From Kineosphaera limosa NBRC 100340 (lineage in GTDB: Bacteria > Actinomycetota > Actinomycetes > Actinomycetales > Dermatophilaceae), in NCBI RefSeq assembly GCF_000298215.1, contig NZ_BAHD01000005.1, forward strand, positions 62,001 through 126,000: 64,000 nt of DNA, in the 5' to 3' direction. The first letter of the stretch is position 1, and every line of letters begins with the position of its first letter. The position numbers were made by a program, and so were the translations under genes. Positions 8,629 to 15,723 of this stretch are shown here, piece after piece. Below the pieces are notes generated by a model. The model was not told the origin of the DNA, ran no database searches, and saw nothing but the letters and a program-made list of their open reading frames with translations.

Positions 8629-8957
8629 CAGTAATCGGTGGTGCGTGTTGGGATCGCGTCGGAGTGTCCGGCGACTTCGCTCATGACTCATGGGAAGACG
8701 CCGGCCGCAACTCGTCCCGCACCTACCGAGCCGCGACAAAGTGCCCGAACTGCAGCGGACACCGTCCTTTCCTCCGTGGCGGACGCGTCCGCGGATGAGG
8801 CATCCCACGAAGCGCGCGGGGCATCCGCAACAGGAACCTGCTACGGCGGCGGCGCAGGTCAGCGGCGCCACGGCCGTGGACGCTGTCCGTTTGGGCCGTC
8901 CGGTGGTGATCGCCGGGACGGGGACGACGTACGGCGCAGCCGCGAACGGTCCTTGCT
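8629..8957. other. Gene-free stretch at the left edge of the mobile island
   Basis: About 330 bases with several short overlapping open frames but none with a convincing ribosome-binding site, family motif or operon position. It lies between the terminator and the resolvase stop, and contains TGTCCG at 8665, a candidate transposon terminus. It probably holds the distal end of the tni element plus degraded DNA. Confidence 0.5.
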
Positions 8958-9572
8958 CTACCGGCGGGTGAGGATCTTGTGGCCGTCGTCGCGGAGTTCG
9001 CCGGTGGGTGAGACGTGCCGGTAGAGGGTTTGGCGGGTGACGCCGAGTTCCTTACACAGGTCAGTGACGTTGGTGCCCGGCTTACCCATGGATGCGGCGG
9101 CGAGGCGGACCTTAGCGGGGGTCATCTTGAACGGCCGCCCGCCCTTGCGGCCGCGGGCGCGGGCGGCAGCCAGGCCAGCGATGGTGCGCTCGGAGATGAG
9201 CTCCCGTTCGTACTCGGCCAGGGCCGCGAAGATGCCGAAGACGAGCTTGCCGGAGGCGGTGGTGGTGTCGATGGCCGCGCCCTGCCCGGTCAGGACCTTC
9301 AGTCCGATGCCGCGTTGGGTGAGGTCGTGGACGATGTTGACCAGGTGGCGCAGGTCCCGCCCGAGCCGGTCGAGCTTCCACACCAGCAGCGTGTCGCCGT
9401 CCCGGAGGGCTTTCAGGCACGCGGTCAGCTGGGGACGGTCGTCCTTCTTGCCGGAGGCCTTGTCCTCGTACAGGGCGTCCGGGTCGACGCCGGCGGCGAG
9501 GAGGGCGTCGCGTTGCAGGTCGGTGGTCTGGGAACCGTCGGCCTTGGAGACCCGCATGTACCCGACCAGCAC
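8958..9572 (-). CDS. tniR: Serine resolvase of the tni transposon (TniR-like)
   Basis: 204 residues from GTG 9572, chosen because GGGAGG lies just upstream. The protein starts VLVGYMRVS, with the catalytic Ser at position 9. Other resolvase/invertase signatures follow: VWKLDRLGRD (about 66-75), the KVLTGQGAAIDT segment, EYERELISERT (E-helix region) and a C-terminal helix-turn-helix (VTDLCKELGVTRQTLYRH). The family resolves transposition cointegrates at a res site. It follows tniQ on the same strand, leaving a 107-base gap as in Tn5053/Tn402, so assignment as the tni resolvase rests on both sequence and context. It could in principle also serve the Tn3-family element in the same island. Confidence 0.88.
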   Translation of the reverse strand: MLVGYMRVSKADGSQTTDLQRDALLAAGVDPDALYEDKASGKKDDRPQLTACLKALRDGDTLLVWKLDRLGRDLRHLVNIVHDLTQRGIGLKVLTGQGAAIDTTTASGKLVFGIFAALAEYERELISERTIAGLAAARARGRKGGRPFKMTPAKVRLAAASMGKPGTNVTDLCKELGVTRQTLYRHVSPTGELRDDGHKILTRR

Positions 9573-9679
9573 GAGGGCCTCCCATCCATCACTTATACGA
9601 CCGTTTGCGTGACACCTTGCAGGACGACTCCCGACCATCGCGCGAGTGTCACTCAATCCGTCACCTATTCTACGTCCCG
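9573..9679. other. Probable res site between tniQ and the resolvase gene
   Basis: This 107-base non-coding gap sits where Tn5053/Tn402-type elements carry res. Read on the minus strand it holds GTGACGG and GAGTGACAC near the tniQ side, and GTGTCACGC and AAGTGATGG nearer the resolvase. These scattered GTGAC/GTCAC-type half-sites resemble resolvase subsites. It also contains the promoter and ribosome-binding site of the resolvase. Subsite boundaries cannot be fixed by eye. Confidence 0.45.
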
Positions 9680-10939
9680 TCAAGGGTGTTTGTTCAAGAA
9701 GTGACAGACATGGGGCGGCCGTTCAAGGTTCGGCTTGCCCTCTGCTTCCGCCAGCGTCCGTGGTAGATGGTGGGCTGGGACGCCGAGGGCGATCAGGTCG
9801 TCGCGGACACGGTGGAAGGCCGTCTCGCTGCCAGTCAGGGCGGTGAGGGTGGACAGGAGCTGGTGGGCGGCGGCGGGGTCGTGACGAGCGAGGGCAACCG
9901 CCTGCTCGATCGCGTCCCTGGCCTCCTGCCAGTAGTCACGCCCGCGGGGAGGGGGCGGGGTGCCGGCGGGGACGTGCCGGCGGGGTGCGGGCGTCAGCAG
10001 CGGGGCCAGAGTGCCGTGGGCGGTGGCCTCGCCGGTTTCGATGAGGTGCAGGGCGGTGGCGGCGGCTTCGAGGAGCATCTGCTGCGCGGGCCAGGGCAGC
10101 GCCTCGTAGGGGCGCCAGGGACCTGTGATGCCGGCTCGTGGGGGCTGACCGGCTATCTCCCAGATGAGTTTCATGGTGCGTCGGGAGCCGGTACCCAGCG
10201 CCGAGAGCGGGGTGGACAGCTCGTCGATGAGGGTGCGCAGCAGCCGGAGCCACACCCCTGCGTGCACGGGTCGGCGCGGCAGGGGGACGGCGCCGGTGCG
10301 TAGGCCCTGGTGGGTGCGGGCGTCCATGGCGACGACGGGAGCCGGTGCTGGGCGGGGGCGGGTGTCCGGCTTCTCCCACGCGACGAAAGCGCCCAGGCCG
10401 CCGAAGGCGGCTTCGAGGCGGCAGCTGTGCTGCGGGCAGCTGAGCGTCAGCGGCAGCTGGGACACGAGCGTGAAACCGAAGGTGCCGTCCGCGGCGGTGC
10501 CCTGGCAGGTCGGGCAGGCCCGGCGCAGCGGCCCGCGCTTGGGGTCGGTCGGCAACCAAGCCCGCCAGCCGGGCACCTGCCGTCCGGGCCGCTCCGTGGC
10601 GGTGAGGAGCACCGAGTCCTGCCGGACGTAGGTGTCGAACGCTGCCCCGGGAACCGGCTCGGGGTCGAGGGAGTCCAGGAGCCAGGGCACCCAGCCGGCG
10701 ATCGTCATCCGGCGCAGCCGGTCCAGCGGTGTGCCGGTGCGCTCGGCCAGCGCTGGAAGCAGCCACGGTGGCGGGTCCAGGTCCAGGGTTTGCTGATTGG
10801 GAAGGTCGGCGCCCGGTGCGGCGAGGTTGTGCCGGAGGAGGTCGTCGACGCTCAGGCCGTACACCTCGGCCAGTCGGTTCAGCCACGAGGTCAGCGCCTC
10901 ACCCTCACCGGGCGGCGGGTGCAGCGGCCAGCGGGTCAT
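9680..10939 (-). CDS. tniQ: Transposition target-site selector TniQ
   Basis: 419 residues from ATG 10939, overlapping the tniB stop (ATGA). The N-terminus (RWPLHPPPGEGEALTSWLNR) is the typical TniQ/TnsD opening. A zinc-finger pattern follows: C142-x2-C145 and C168 with H171 and C173 (CPTC, then CPQHSC). Family knowledge: TniQ proteins recognise or help choose the insertion target and recruit the ATPase and transposase. It is longer than some Tn402 TniQ proteins, with a helical C-terminal half (about 220-410). It lies in the transposition operon tniA-tniB-tniQ. Confidence 0.88.
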   Translation of the reverse strand: MTRWPLHPPPGEGEALTSWLNRLAEVYGLSVDDLLRHNLAAPGADLPNQQTLDLDPPPWLLPALAERTGTPLDRLRRMTIAGWVPWLLDSLDPEPVPGAAFDTYVRQDSVLLTATERPGRQVPGWRAWLPTDPKRGPLRRACPTCQGTAADGTFGFTLVSQLPLTLSCPQHSCRLEAAFGGLGAFVAWEKPDTRPRPAPAPVVAMDARTHQGLRTGAVPLPRRPVHAGVWLRLLRTLIDELSTPLSALGTGSRRTMKLIWEIAGQPPRAGITGPWRPYEALPWPAQQMLLEAAATALHLIETGEATAHGTLAPLLTPAPRRHVPAGTPPPPRGRDYWQEARDAIEQAVALARHDPAAAHQLLSTLTALTGSETAFHRVRDDLIALGVPAHHLPRTLAEAEGKPNLERPPHVCHFLNKHP

Positions 10940-11871
10940 GCCAGTTCGCGTTCGAACATCCGGCGGCGTTCAGTGGGGCCGACGTAGGGCGCCAGGAGCA
11001 GGGTGCGTTGGTTGATCGCCTCCTCACCGGACTCGATCGCGGCCACTGCGGCGTCGGTGAGCAGGTGGGTGAGTTCGCCGATCGTGCCCTCGCTGCGGGA
11101 GAGCAGGTAACGGGCCATGTCTTCAGTAGCGATCGCCGAGGGTCGGCGCAGCGGGAAGGCGGCGGCGAAGCTGGCCAGCAGCGAACGGGCCTCCTCGTTC
11201 GGTTCCCACCGCGGCAGCGTGAACGGCTCAAAGCGGTTCTCCAACTGGTCATCGGAGCGGATCGCCAGGTAGGCCTCCTGGGTGCCGACCCCGACCAACG
11301 GGATGCGCAGCTCGTTGCCCAGGAACCGGATCAGGTTGAGGAACTCGCGCCGGGTCTCGCCGCGGCCGGCCAGCAGGTTGTGCAGCTCGTCGATGACCAG
11401 GACCCGCACCCCAATCGCGCGCAGCAGCGTCAGGGTGACCTGTTCCAGCTCGGCCAGGCGCTGGCGCGGGCGCAGCGGCGCTCCCAGCGCGGCCAGCAGT
11501 GCCACGTAGAACCGGATCACCGAGGGGTCTGAGGGCATCTGCACCGCCAGCACCGGTATCTGTTCACGATCGGCGTTGGAGGTGGGCGGGTGGAGCCGGC
11601 GGAACTTCTCGACGATCATCGACTTGCCGTTGTTCGTCGGGCCGATCAGCAGCAGGTTCGGCATCCGTTGCTTGCCCGGCCACGTGTACAGCCTCTCCAG
11701 CCGCTCCAGCGCGGCGGTCGCGCGGGAGTAGCCGATCCACCGGTCCGCCCGCACGTGCCGCAACCGCTCGTCCGCTGGCAACCGCGCCACGGCCTGAGCG
11801 CTGACATGCAGATGATCCAGGCCATCGCCCTCAGGGTCCTCGCCGACCCAGGAGCCGCCCCCGTTCACCAC
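10936..11871 (-). CDS. tniB: Transposition regulator ATPase TniB (AAA+)
   Basis: 311 residues from GTG 11871, overlapping the end of tniA. Walker A is GPTNNGKS (77-84), Walker B LVIDELHNLL (about 159-166), followed by sensor segments (FLGNELRIPLVGVGT). This is the TnsC/IstB-like AAA+ ATPase of Tn5053/Tn402 elements. It binds DNA with ATP, protects already occupied sites and activates the TniA transposase at targets. Its stop overlaps the tniQ start, so the three genes are translationally coupled. Confidence 0.92.
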   Translation of the reverse strand: MVNGGGSWVGEDPEGDGLDHLHVSAQAVARLPADERLRHVRADRWIGYSRATAALERLERLYTWPGKQRMPNLLLIGPTNNGKSMIVEKFRRLHPPTSNADREQIPVLAVQMPSDPSVIRFYVALLAALGAPLRPRQRLAELEQVTLTLLRAIGVRVLVIDELHNLLAGRGETRREFLNLIRFLGNELRIPLVGVGTQEAYLAIRSDDQLENRFEPFTLPRWEPNEEARSLLASFAAAFPLRRPSAIATEDMARYLLSRSEGTIGELTHLLTDAAVAAIESGEEAINQRTLLLAPYVGPTERRRMFERELA

Positions 11872-13589
11872 TGCTCGATCACCTCGAACGGCGCCGCCGA
11901 CCCCGCATCCGCGGCGCGGGCACTGCTGGCGCCGTCAGCCGGAATGTCGTCGGGCGGAGGTGCGGCGGCAGGCTTGGCTGGCGGGGCACCGCCCGTCCGG
12001 CTGCGGCGTTCAGCGTCACGGCGGGCCTTGCGCGTGGCGGAGGCGGCGGTGTCGGTGAGGGTGCGCATCTGCTCGACCATCCGGAACAGCATCTCCTCAT
12101 CGACCTGCGCCCGGCCCTGCTCGCGGAGTCGCTGCACCGCGGCGCGGTGCTCCCAAACGCTCACCGCCGGATGTGACAGCGTCCGGTAGGGCACCGGCAG
12201 GTAGGACGCACCGTCGGGGTCGAGCACCCAGATGCGGCTGATGTCGCGGGGGTCCCGCCGGATCACGAACCGGTCCAGCCGGTCCCGGCGGGCGATCCAC
12301 GGCTTGAGCGCGTCGCTGAAGTAGCGCACGTGGTTGATGACGAACCCGGTGCGGGTCAGCGTCCGGCGGATCACCGGCAGGAAGTCCACCAGGAACGCCG
12401 TCTCGTTGGCCACCATCATCGGTGTCCCGCGCTCGATGCCGGCGGCCCAGCGAGCCTGCGGGGTCTGGCCAGTCGTGCCGTGGACCTGCCCGTGGTAGCT
12501 CGCCACCGCCAGAGCCAGCCACTTCTCCAACTCCGCCACCGTCAAGACGGCCCTCGCCTCGGAGTCGTAGCTGCCGCGCTGAGCCGGGTTGGAGAACGTC
12601 GTACCGGGCAGCTCGTGGACCATCTCCATCAGCGTGCCGATGACCCGCTCGACGATGCCGCCGTAGTGCGGGCGTCCCGGCGGCCGGTACCGCAACGCGA
12701 TCCCGTGCTCCTCACAGCCCCGCCGCAGGGCCTCGCTCTTGAACTCCGCGGCGTTATCCAGGTACAGCTCGCCCGGCTTGCCGGCCATCGGCCACGACAC
12801 CTCGACCCCGAGGCGTTCCAGCCAGGCCCGCTTGTCGGTGACCATGTGCGCCAGGCACAACCCGACCGACAACGCAGAAGGCGCCTCCAACGTGATCACC
12901 AGACCCACGATGCACCGGGAGAAGACGTCGATCCCGACCGTCACGTACGGCCGGCCGATCGGCATCCGGTGGCGCTCGTCGACGACGATCAGGTCCACCA
13001 CGGTGTGGTCGATCTGCACCTGTTCCAGCACCTCGGCGATCGGTGGCACCTGCCCACCGGCGGACTCCAGCGCCCGGGCGGCGTCTGCTCCCTCACGGGC
13101 TATCTTCTCGGCGTGTGGGTCAAGGCCGGCGATGCGGCGCACTATCGCGCCGCGTGACGGCACCGGCAGCCCGCGGGCGCGGCAGACCTGCCCGATCTCC
13201 CGGTGGACGGCCGCGGTCGTCCTCCGCTGCCGGGTCAGGTAGTGCTTGCGCAGCACCTCCCGGATGACCGCCTCGACTTCGGCCGCCAGCCGCTGCCCGC
13301 CGCGTCCACCGCTGGAGCGCCCTGGGATCAGATCGGAGACCACACCGCGTCCCTCACGCCACCGACGCAGCAAGACATAGACCTGCCGTCGCGAGACACC
13401 CAGCTGAGCCGCTGCCGCGTTCACCGCCTCTTCACCGGCCGTTCCCGCCTCGGCCAGCGGGCCGATCACCTCTGCCCGGCGCACCGCCAACGTCCACACC
13501 TCATCGGGAACGGTCAGCAGGCCGCGCTCAGGAACCCGATCCTCATCGACGGCGTCGTCGTGCACAGGACTATGGAACAACGGACGCAT
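11865..13589 (-). CDS. tniA: DDE transposase TniA (Mu/Tn7 TnsB type)
   Basis: 574 residues if started at ATG 13589. The frame stays open to 13679, but those 30 extra residues look unlike protein and would run over the probable transposon end, so the shorter start is preferred; it is close to the Tn5053 TniA length as I recall it. Order: N-terminal winged-helix/HTH (about 30-85, VSRRQVYVLLRRW), rve integrase core with D194 (QIDHT), D278 (LYLDNAAEF) and E314 (GGIVERVIGT), a Mu-type beta-barrel with RRDPRDISRIWV, and a basic tail. It cuts and joins transposon ends. It leads the tniABQ operon. Confidence 0.9.
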   Translation of the reverse strand: MRPLFHSPVHDDAVDEDRVPERGLLTVPDEVWTLAVRRAEVIGPLAEAGTAGEEAVNAAAAQLGVSRRQVYVLLRRWREGRGVVSDLIPGRSSGGRGGQRLAAEVEAVIREVLRKHYLTRQRRTTAAVHREIGQVCRARGLPVPSRGAIVRRIAGLDPHAEKIAREGADAARALESAGGQVPPIAEVLEQVQIDHTVVDLIVVDERHRMPIGRPYVTVGIDVFSRCIVGLVITLEAPSALSVGLCLAHMVTDKRAWLERLGVEVSWPMAGKPGELYLDNAAEFKSEALRRGCEEHGIALRYRPPGRPHYGGIVERVIGTLMEMVHELPGTTFSNPAQRGSYDSEARAVLTVAELEKWLALAVASYHGQVHGTTGQTPQARWAAGIERGTPMMVANETAFLVDFLPVIRRTLTRTGFVINHVRYFSDALKPWIARRDRLDRFVIRRDPRDISRIWVLDPDGASYLPVPYRTLSHPAVSVWEHRAAVQRLREQGRAQVDEEMLFRMVEQMRTLTDTAASATRKARRDAERRSRTGGAPPAKPAAAPPPDDIPADGASSARAADAGSAAPFEVIEQW

Positions 13590-13779
13590 CGTGCACACGG
13601 GTACGGACACGCCAGAAGCTCGAAGTCCTGAGCACTCCATGCCCAACGCGCACAGCATCGCGCAGAAGACTTCGGACATTCACATCCTCTCGATCAGTAG
13701 CGGTGGTGTCCGGTGAGGGTTCCCCTTACGGGCATGCGATCTGGGCTGACGCCTGTGACCGAGTGTTCAGTGCGCGCTG

Positions 13780-13785
13780 TATAGT
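13780..13785 (+). promoter_or_regulatory. Probable -10 element of the cmtR-cadD operon
   Basis: TATAGT lies only eight bases before the cmtR ATG, so the transcript would be leaderless or nearly so. TTCAGT occurs on both sides (13765-13770 and 13784-13789) and may be part of the CmtR operator, since CmtR-type repressors bind over their own promoter. The gap 13590-13792 contains nothing else recognisable apart from the candidate tni terminus. Confidence 0.45.
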
Positions 13786-13792
13786 TCAGTCC

Positions 13793-14152
13793 ATGCTGAC
13801 TATTGCTTCGCGTCTCGACGTGATGAACCGCCTGGGTCGTGCACTGGCCGACCCCACTCGATCCCGGATCATCTTGACCCTGCTCGACCATCCCGCTTAC
13901 CCGGCGGAACTGGCCCGAGATCTGGACCTGACACGCCCGAACGTGTCCAACCACCTGGCATGCCTGCGCGATTGCGGGATCGTCGTCTCCGAGCCCGAGG
14001 GTCGTCGGACACGATATGAGATCGCCGATTCGCACCTGGCGCAGGCGCTGACGGCACTGGTCGATGCCACCCTGGCAGTGGACGAAGACGCCCCGTGCAT
14101 CGATCCCGCCTGCTCGCTTCCCGGATGCGACGCAGCTGGGGAGGGCGCATGA
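13793..14152 (+). CDS. cmtR: Cadmium/lead-sensing ArsR-family repressor CmtR
   Basis: 119 residues. A winged helix-turn-helix with ADPTRSRI (about 19-27) and the recognition region RPNVSNHLACLRDCG (48-62). Cys57 and Cys61 in the recognition helix and Cys102 in the C-terminal tail (PCIDPAC) fall at the same numbers as the Cd/Pb ligands of Mycobacterium tuberculosis CmtR. Metal binding should release DNA and derepress the operon. The stop overlaps the cadD start (ATGA), so repressor and transporter are co-translated. Two further Cys (107 and 112, in ACSLPGC) may add to the site. Confidence 0.9.
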   Translation: MLTIASRLDVMNRLGRALADPTRSRIILTLLDHPAYPAELARDLDLTRPNVSNHLACLRDCGIVVSEPEGRRTRYEIADSHLAQALTALVDATLAVDEDAPCIDPACSLPGCDAAGEGA

Positions 14153-14751
14153 TCCTCACCTCGGTCTTGCAGGCGATGGGCCTGTTCGCAGCGACCAACA
14201 TCGACGACATCATCGTGCTCTCCCTCTTCTTCGCGCGAGGGGCAGGCCAGCGCGGCACTACCGCCCGCATTCTGGCCGGCCAGTACCTCGGATTCGCCGG
14301 CATCCTCGGTGCCGCGGTCCTGGTGACCATCGGTGCCGGAGCATTCCTGCCCTCGGCAGCCATCCCGTACTTCGGTCTCATCCCTCTGGGCCTCGGCCTC
14401 TGGGCCGCATGGCAGGCCTGGCGCGGAGACGATGACGACGATGACGACGAGGCCAAGGTTGCCGGCAAGAAGGTCGGCGTGTGGACCGTCGCAGGCGTCA
14501 CCCTTGCCAACGGCGGCGACAACATCGGCGCCTACACCCCTGTCTTCCTCAGCGTGGAACCTCTCGCAGTAGTCGCCTACTGCATCGTCTTCCTCGCGCT
14601 CGTCGTGGTCCTGGTGGCCCTGGCAAAGTTCGTCGCCACCCGCCCCCCGATCGCCGAAGTGCTCGAACGCTGGGAGCACATCCTCTTCCCCATCGTTCTC
14701 ATCGGCCTCGGAATCGTGATCCTCGTCAGCGGCGGAGCCTTCGGACTCTGA
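14149..14751 (+). CDS. cadD: CadD-family cadmium resistance transporter
   Basis: 200 residues with about six membrane helices. The N-terminal motif FAATNIDDIIVLSLFF (about 12-27) and the repeat-like LANGGDNIGAYTPVF (about 120-135) are the hallmark acidic/Asn motifs of the CadD/LysE-like superfamily. Between the halves is a cytoplasmic loop with seven consecutive Asp (about 94-101), a possible metal-attracting patch. It follows cmtR with an ATGA overlap, so Cd/Pb-induced expression is expected. It probably lowers cytosolic cadmium by efflux or sequestration, as described for staphylococcal CadD. Confidence 0.88.
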   Translation: MILTSVLQAMGLFAATNIDDIIVLSLFFARGAGQRGTTARILAGQYLGFAGILGAAVLVTIGAGAFLPSAAIPYFGLIPLGLGLWAAWQAWRGDDDDDDDEAKVAGKKVGVWTVAGVTLANGGDNIGAYTPVFLSVEPLAVVAYCIVFLALVVVLVALAKFVATRPPIAEVLERWEHILFPIVLIGLGIVILVSGGAFGL

Positions 14752-14800
14752 CGTAGCGGCAGCGATCCAAACGGCCCCGACCGGGCGCACCCCTCTCGGT

Positions 14801-14966
14801 TCAGACCGCGACACCTACCTGCAGCCAGTCCTGCGTGATCGCGGCAACAAGACCGCCACGGAGCGCTGCAAAAACCCCGCCACCAAGCGAACGAAGCCAC
14901 AAGTCCGGCTCCGGCGGCCATGAGCAGGCCGCCGCCCCCTGGTTGGTTGTCGCGGCTGGATGTCAT
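14801..14966 (-). pseudogene. Possible small hydrophobic protein gene downstream of merB, frame broken
   Basis: After the merB stop an ATG at 14966 opens a frame beginning MTSSRDNQPGGGGLLMAAG, which turns hydrophobic. The membrane-like character continues only after a +1 shift near GTGGCTTCG: in the next frame it reads LGGGVFAALRGGLVAAI and ends VGVAV at a TGA (14801-14803). Together that would be about 54 residues with one or two membrane helices, in the position of small mercury-transport proteins. Without the shift, frame 1 simply runs on as low-complexity residues antisense to cadD. It may be coincidence; the call is tentative. Confidence 0.25.
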
Positions 14967-14997
14967 CGGTGGTCTCGCTCTCGTGGTCGGCCGTGTG

Positions 14998-15656
14998 TCA
15001 GCAGCAGTGGCGGGCCTCGGCCCCGGCGTGGTCGGCCCGGAGGCGGCCAAGCAGGCCGGCGGTGAGGGCGGCGCCGAGCTGGAACGCCTCAGCCACCGTG
15101 ACCACCTCGGCTTCGGGGTGCTCGGCGAGCCAGCCGGCGGCATCCTCGGGGGAGGTGAAGTAGTGCACCTGGTTGCAGAACGAGGAGCGGATAGAGCTGA
15201 TCTGGTCGGGGTTGACCAGGGACACCGCGGCGGTGGCCGGCTCGAGGCTGGTGACACCGGAGGTGGGGTCGACGGTGACCCGGATCGTGTCACCGCTCGC
15301 CGGGGAGGTCGACACGACGGTCGCGGCGCGTTCGAGCAGTGCGGGGAAGATCAGGGTGTCGAGGGCACACCAGGTGTAGAGCTCCTCGCCGGCCACGGTG
15401 AACCGGTGCGCGGTGGGACGCAGGGTGAGGCCCTGGCCGACGATCCGGCCCTGGTCGTCGTACTCGGTGTCCGGCACGGCGGCCAGACCACGGCGTACGT
15501 CGTCGAGGGGCGGCCCGATGCGGCGGCGAGCTGGTCGAGGGTGACGAGGTCGCCGTCGACGAGCAGCCGCAACAGGGGGATCAGCAGGCCGGGGTCGAGG
15601 CCGGTCTCCTCGGAGCGGGTGAGCCGGTCAGTCAGGTCGGTGCTGAGGTTCGACAT
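14998..15656 (-). pseudogene. merB: Organomercurial lyase MerB, interrupted by a one-base frameshift
   Basis: GGAGGAATCGCA precedes ATG 15656. The first frame encodes the N-terminal winged-helix part (about 49 residues, ending AAASGRP). The rest continues in a different frame from about 15510 down to the stop at 14998. It has the catalytic Cys and Asp in YTWCALDTLIFP and the second catalytic Cys in SSFCNQVHYF. Adding one base in the GGGG run at 15507-15510 restores a ~219-residue MerB of normal length. MerB cleaves C-Hg bonds and hands Hg(II) to MerA. All catalytic residues survive, so this is either a recent mutation or a homopolymer sequencing error. Confidence 0.8.
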
Positions 15657-15685
15657 TGCGATTCCTCCACTTCTGGTAGATGGGT

Positions 15686-15721
15686 GGCGTGCGCTGTCTG
15701 GCGTGCGCTGTCTGGCGTGCG
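15686..15721. repeat. 14-base tandem repeat between merA and merB
   Basis: GGCGTGCGCTGTCT occurs at 15686-15699 and 15700-15713, then a partial third copy GGCGTGCG ends at 15721. It lies in the short gap between the merA stop and merB start. Slippage is the likely origin, and any effect on coupling is unknown. Confidence 0.7.
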
Positions 15722-15723
15722 GG

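Larger units (their letters stand above)
8665..13678 (-). mobile_element. Tn5053/Tn402-type (tni) transposon core, approximate extent
   Basis: The gene order tniA-tniB-tniQ-res-resolvase, all on minus, is diagnostic of the family. The ends are tentative. On plus, 8665 starts TGTCCGGCGACTTC; on minus, 13678 starts TGTCCGAAGTCTTC. These inward-facing repeats begin with TGTC, as expected, and stay similar for about 20 bases. The five bases outside them (CGGAG on the left, TTCAC on the right) do not match, so no target duplication supports the call. The core carries no obvious cargo. The cmtR and mer genes start just beyond the tniA end. Confidence 0.45.

Noticed and set aside
8800..8957. Possible relic of a riboflavin-type enzyme (frame with VDAVRLGRPVVI)
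   Set aside because: The similarity to the start of dihydroxybutanone phosphate synthase covers only about a dozen residues and the expected acidic motif does not follow in any frame.
8690..8971. Short plus-strand frames in the island edge
   Set aside because: No ribosome-binding site, no family motif and heavy overlap among frames; they look like chance openings in GC-rich DNA.
8958..13589. TniQ, TniB and TniA together could suggest a CRISPR-associated transposon
   Set aside because: There are no cas genes, no CRISPR repeats and no separate TnsA; the neighbouring resolvase and res-like gap point to the ordinary Tn5053/Tn402 type.
13590..13679. Longer start for TniA at 13679
   Set aside because: The extra 30 residues are Cys-rich and unlike the family, and the ATG would overlap the likely transposon end.
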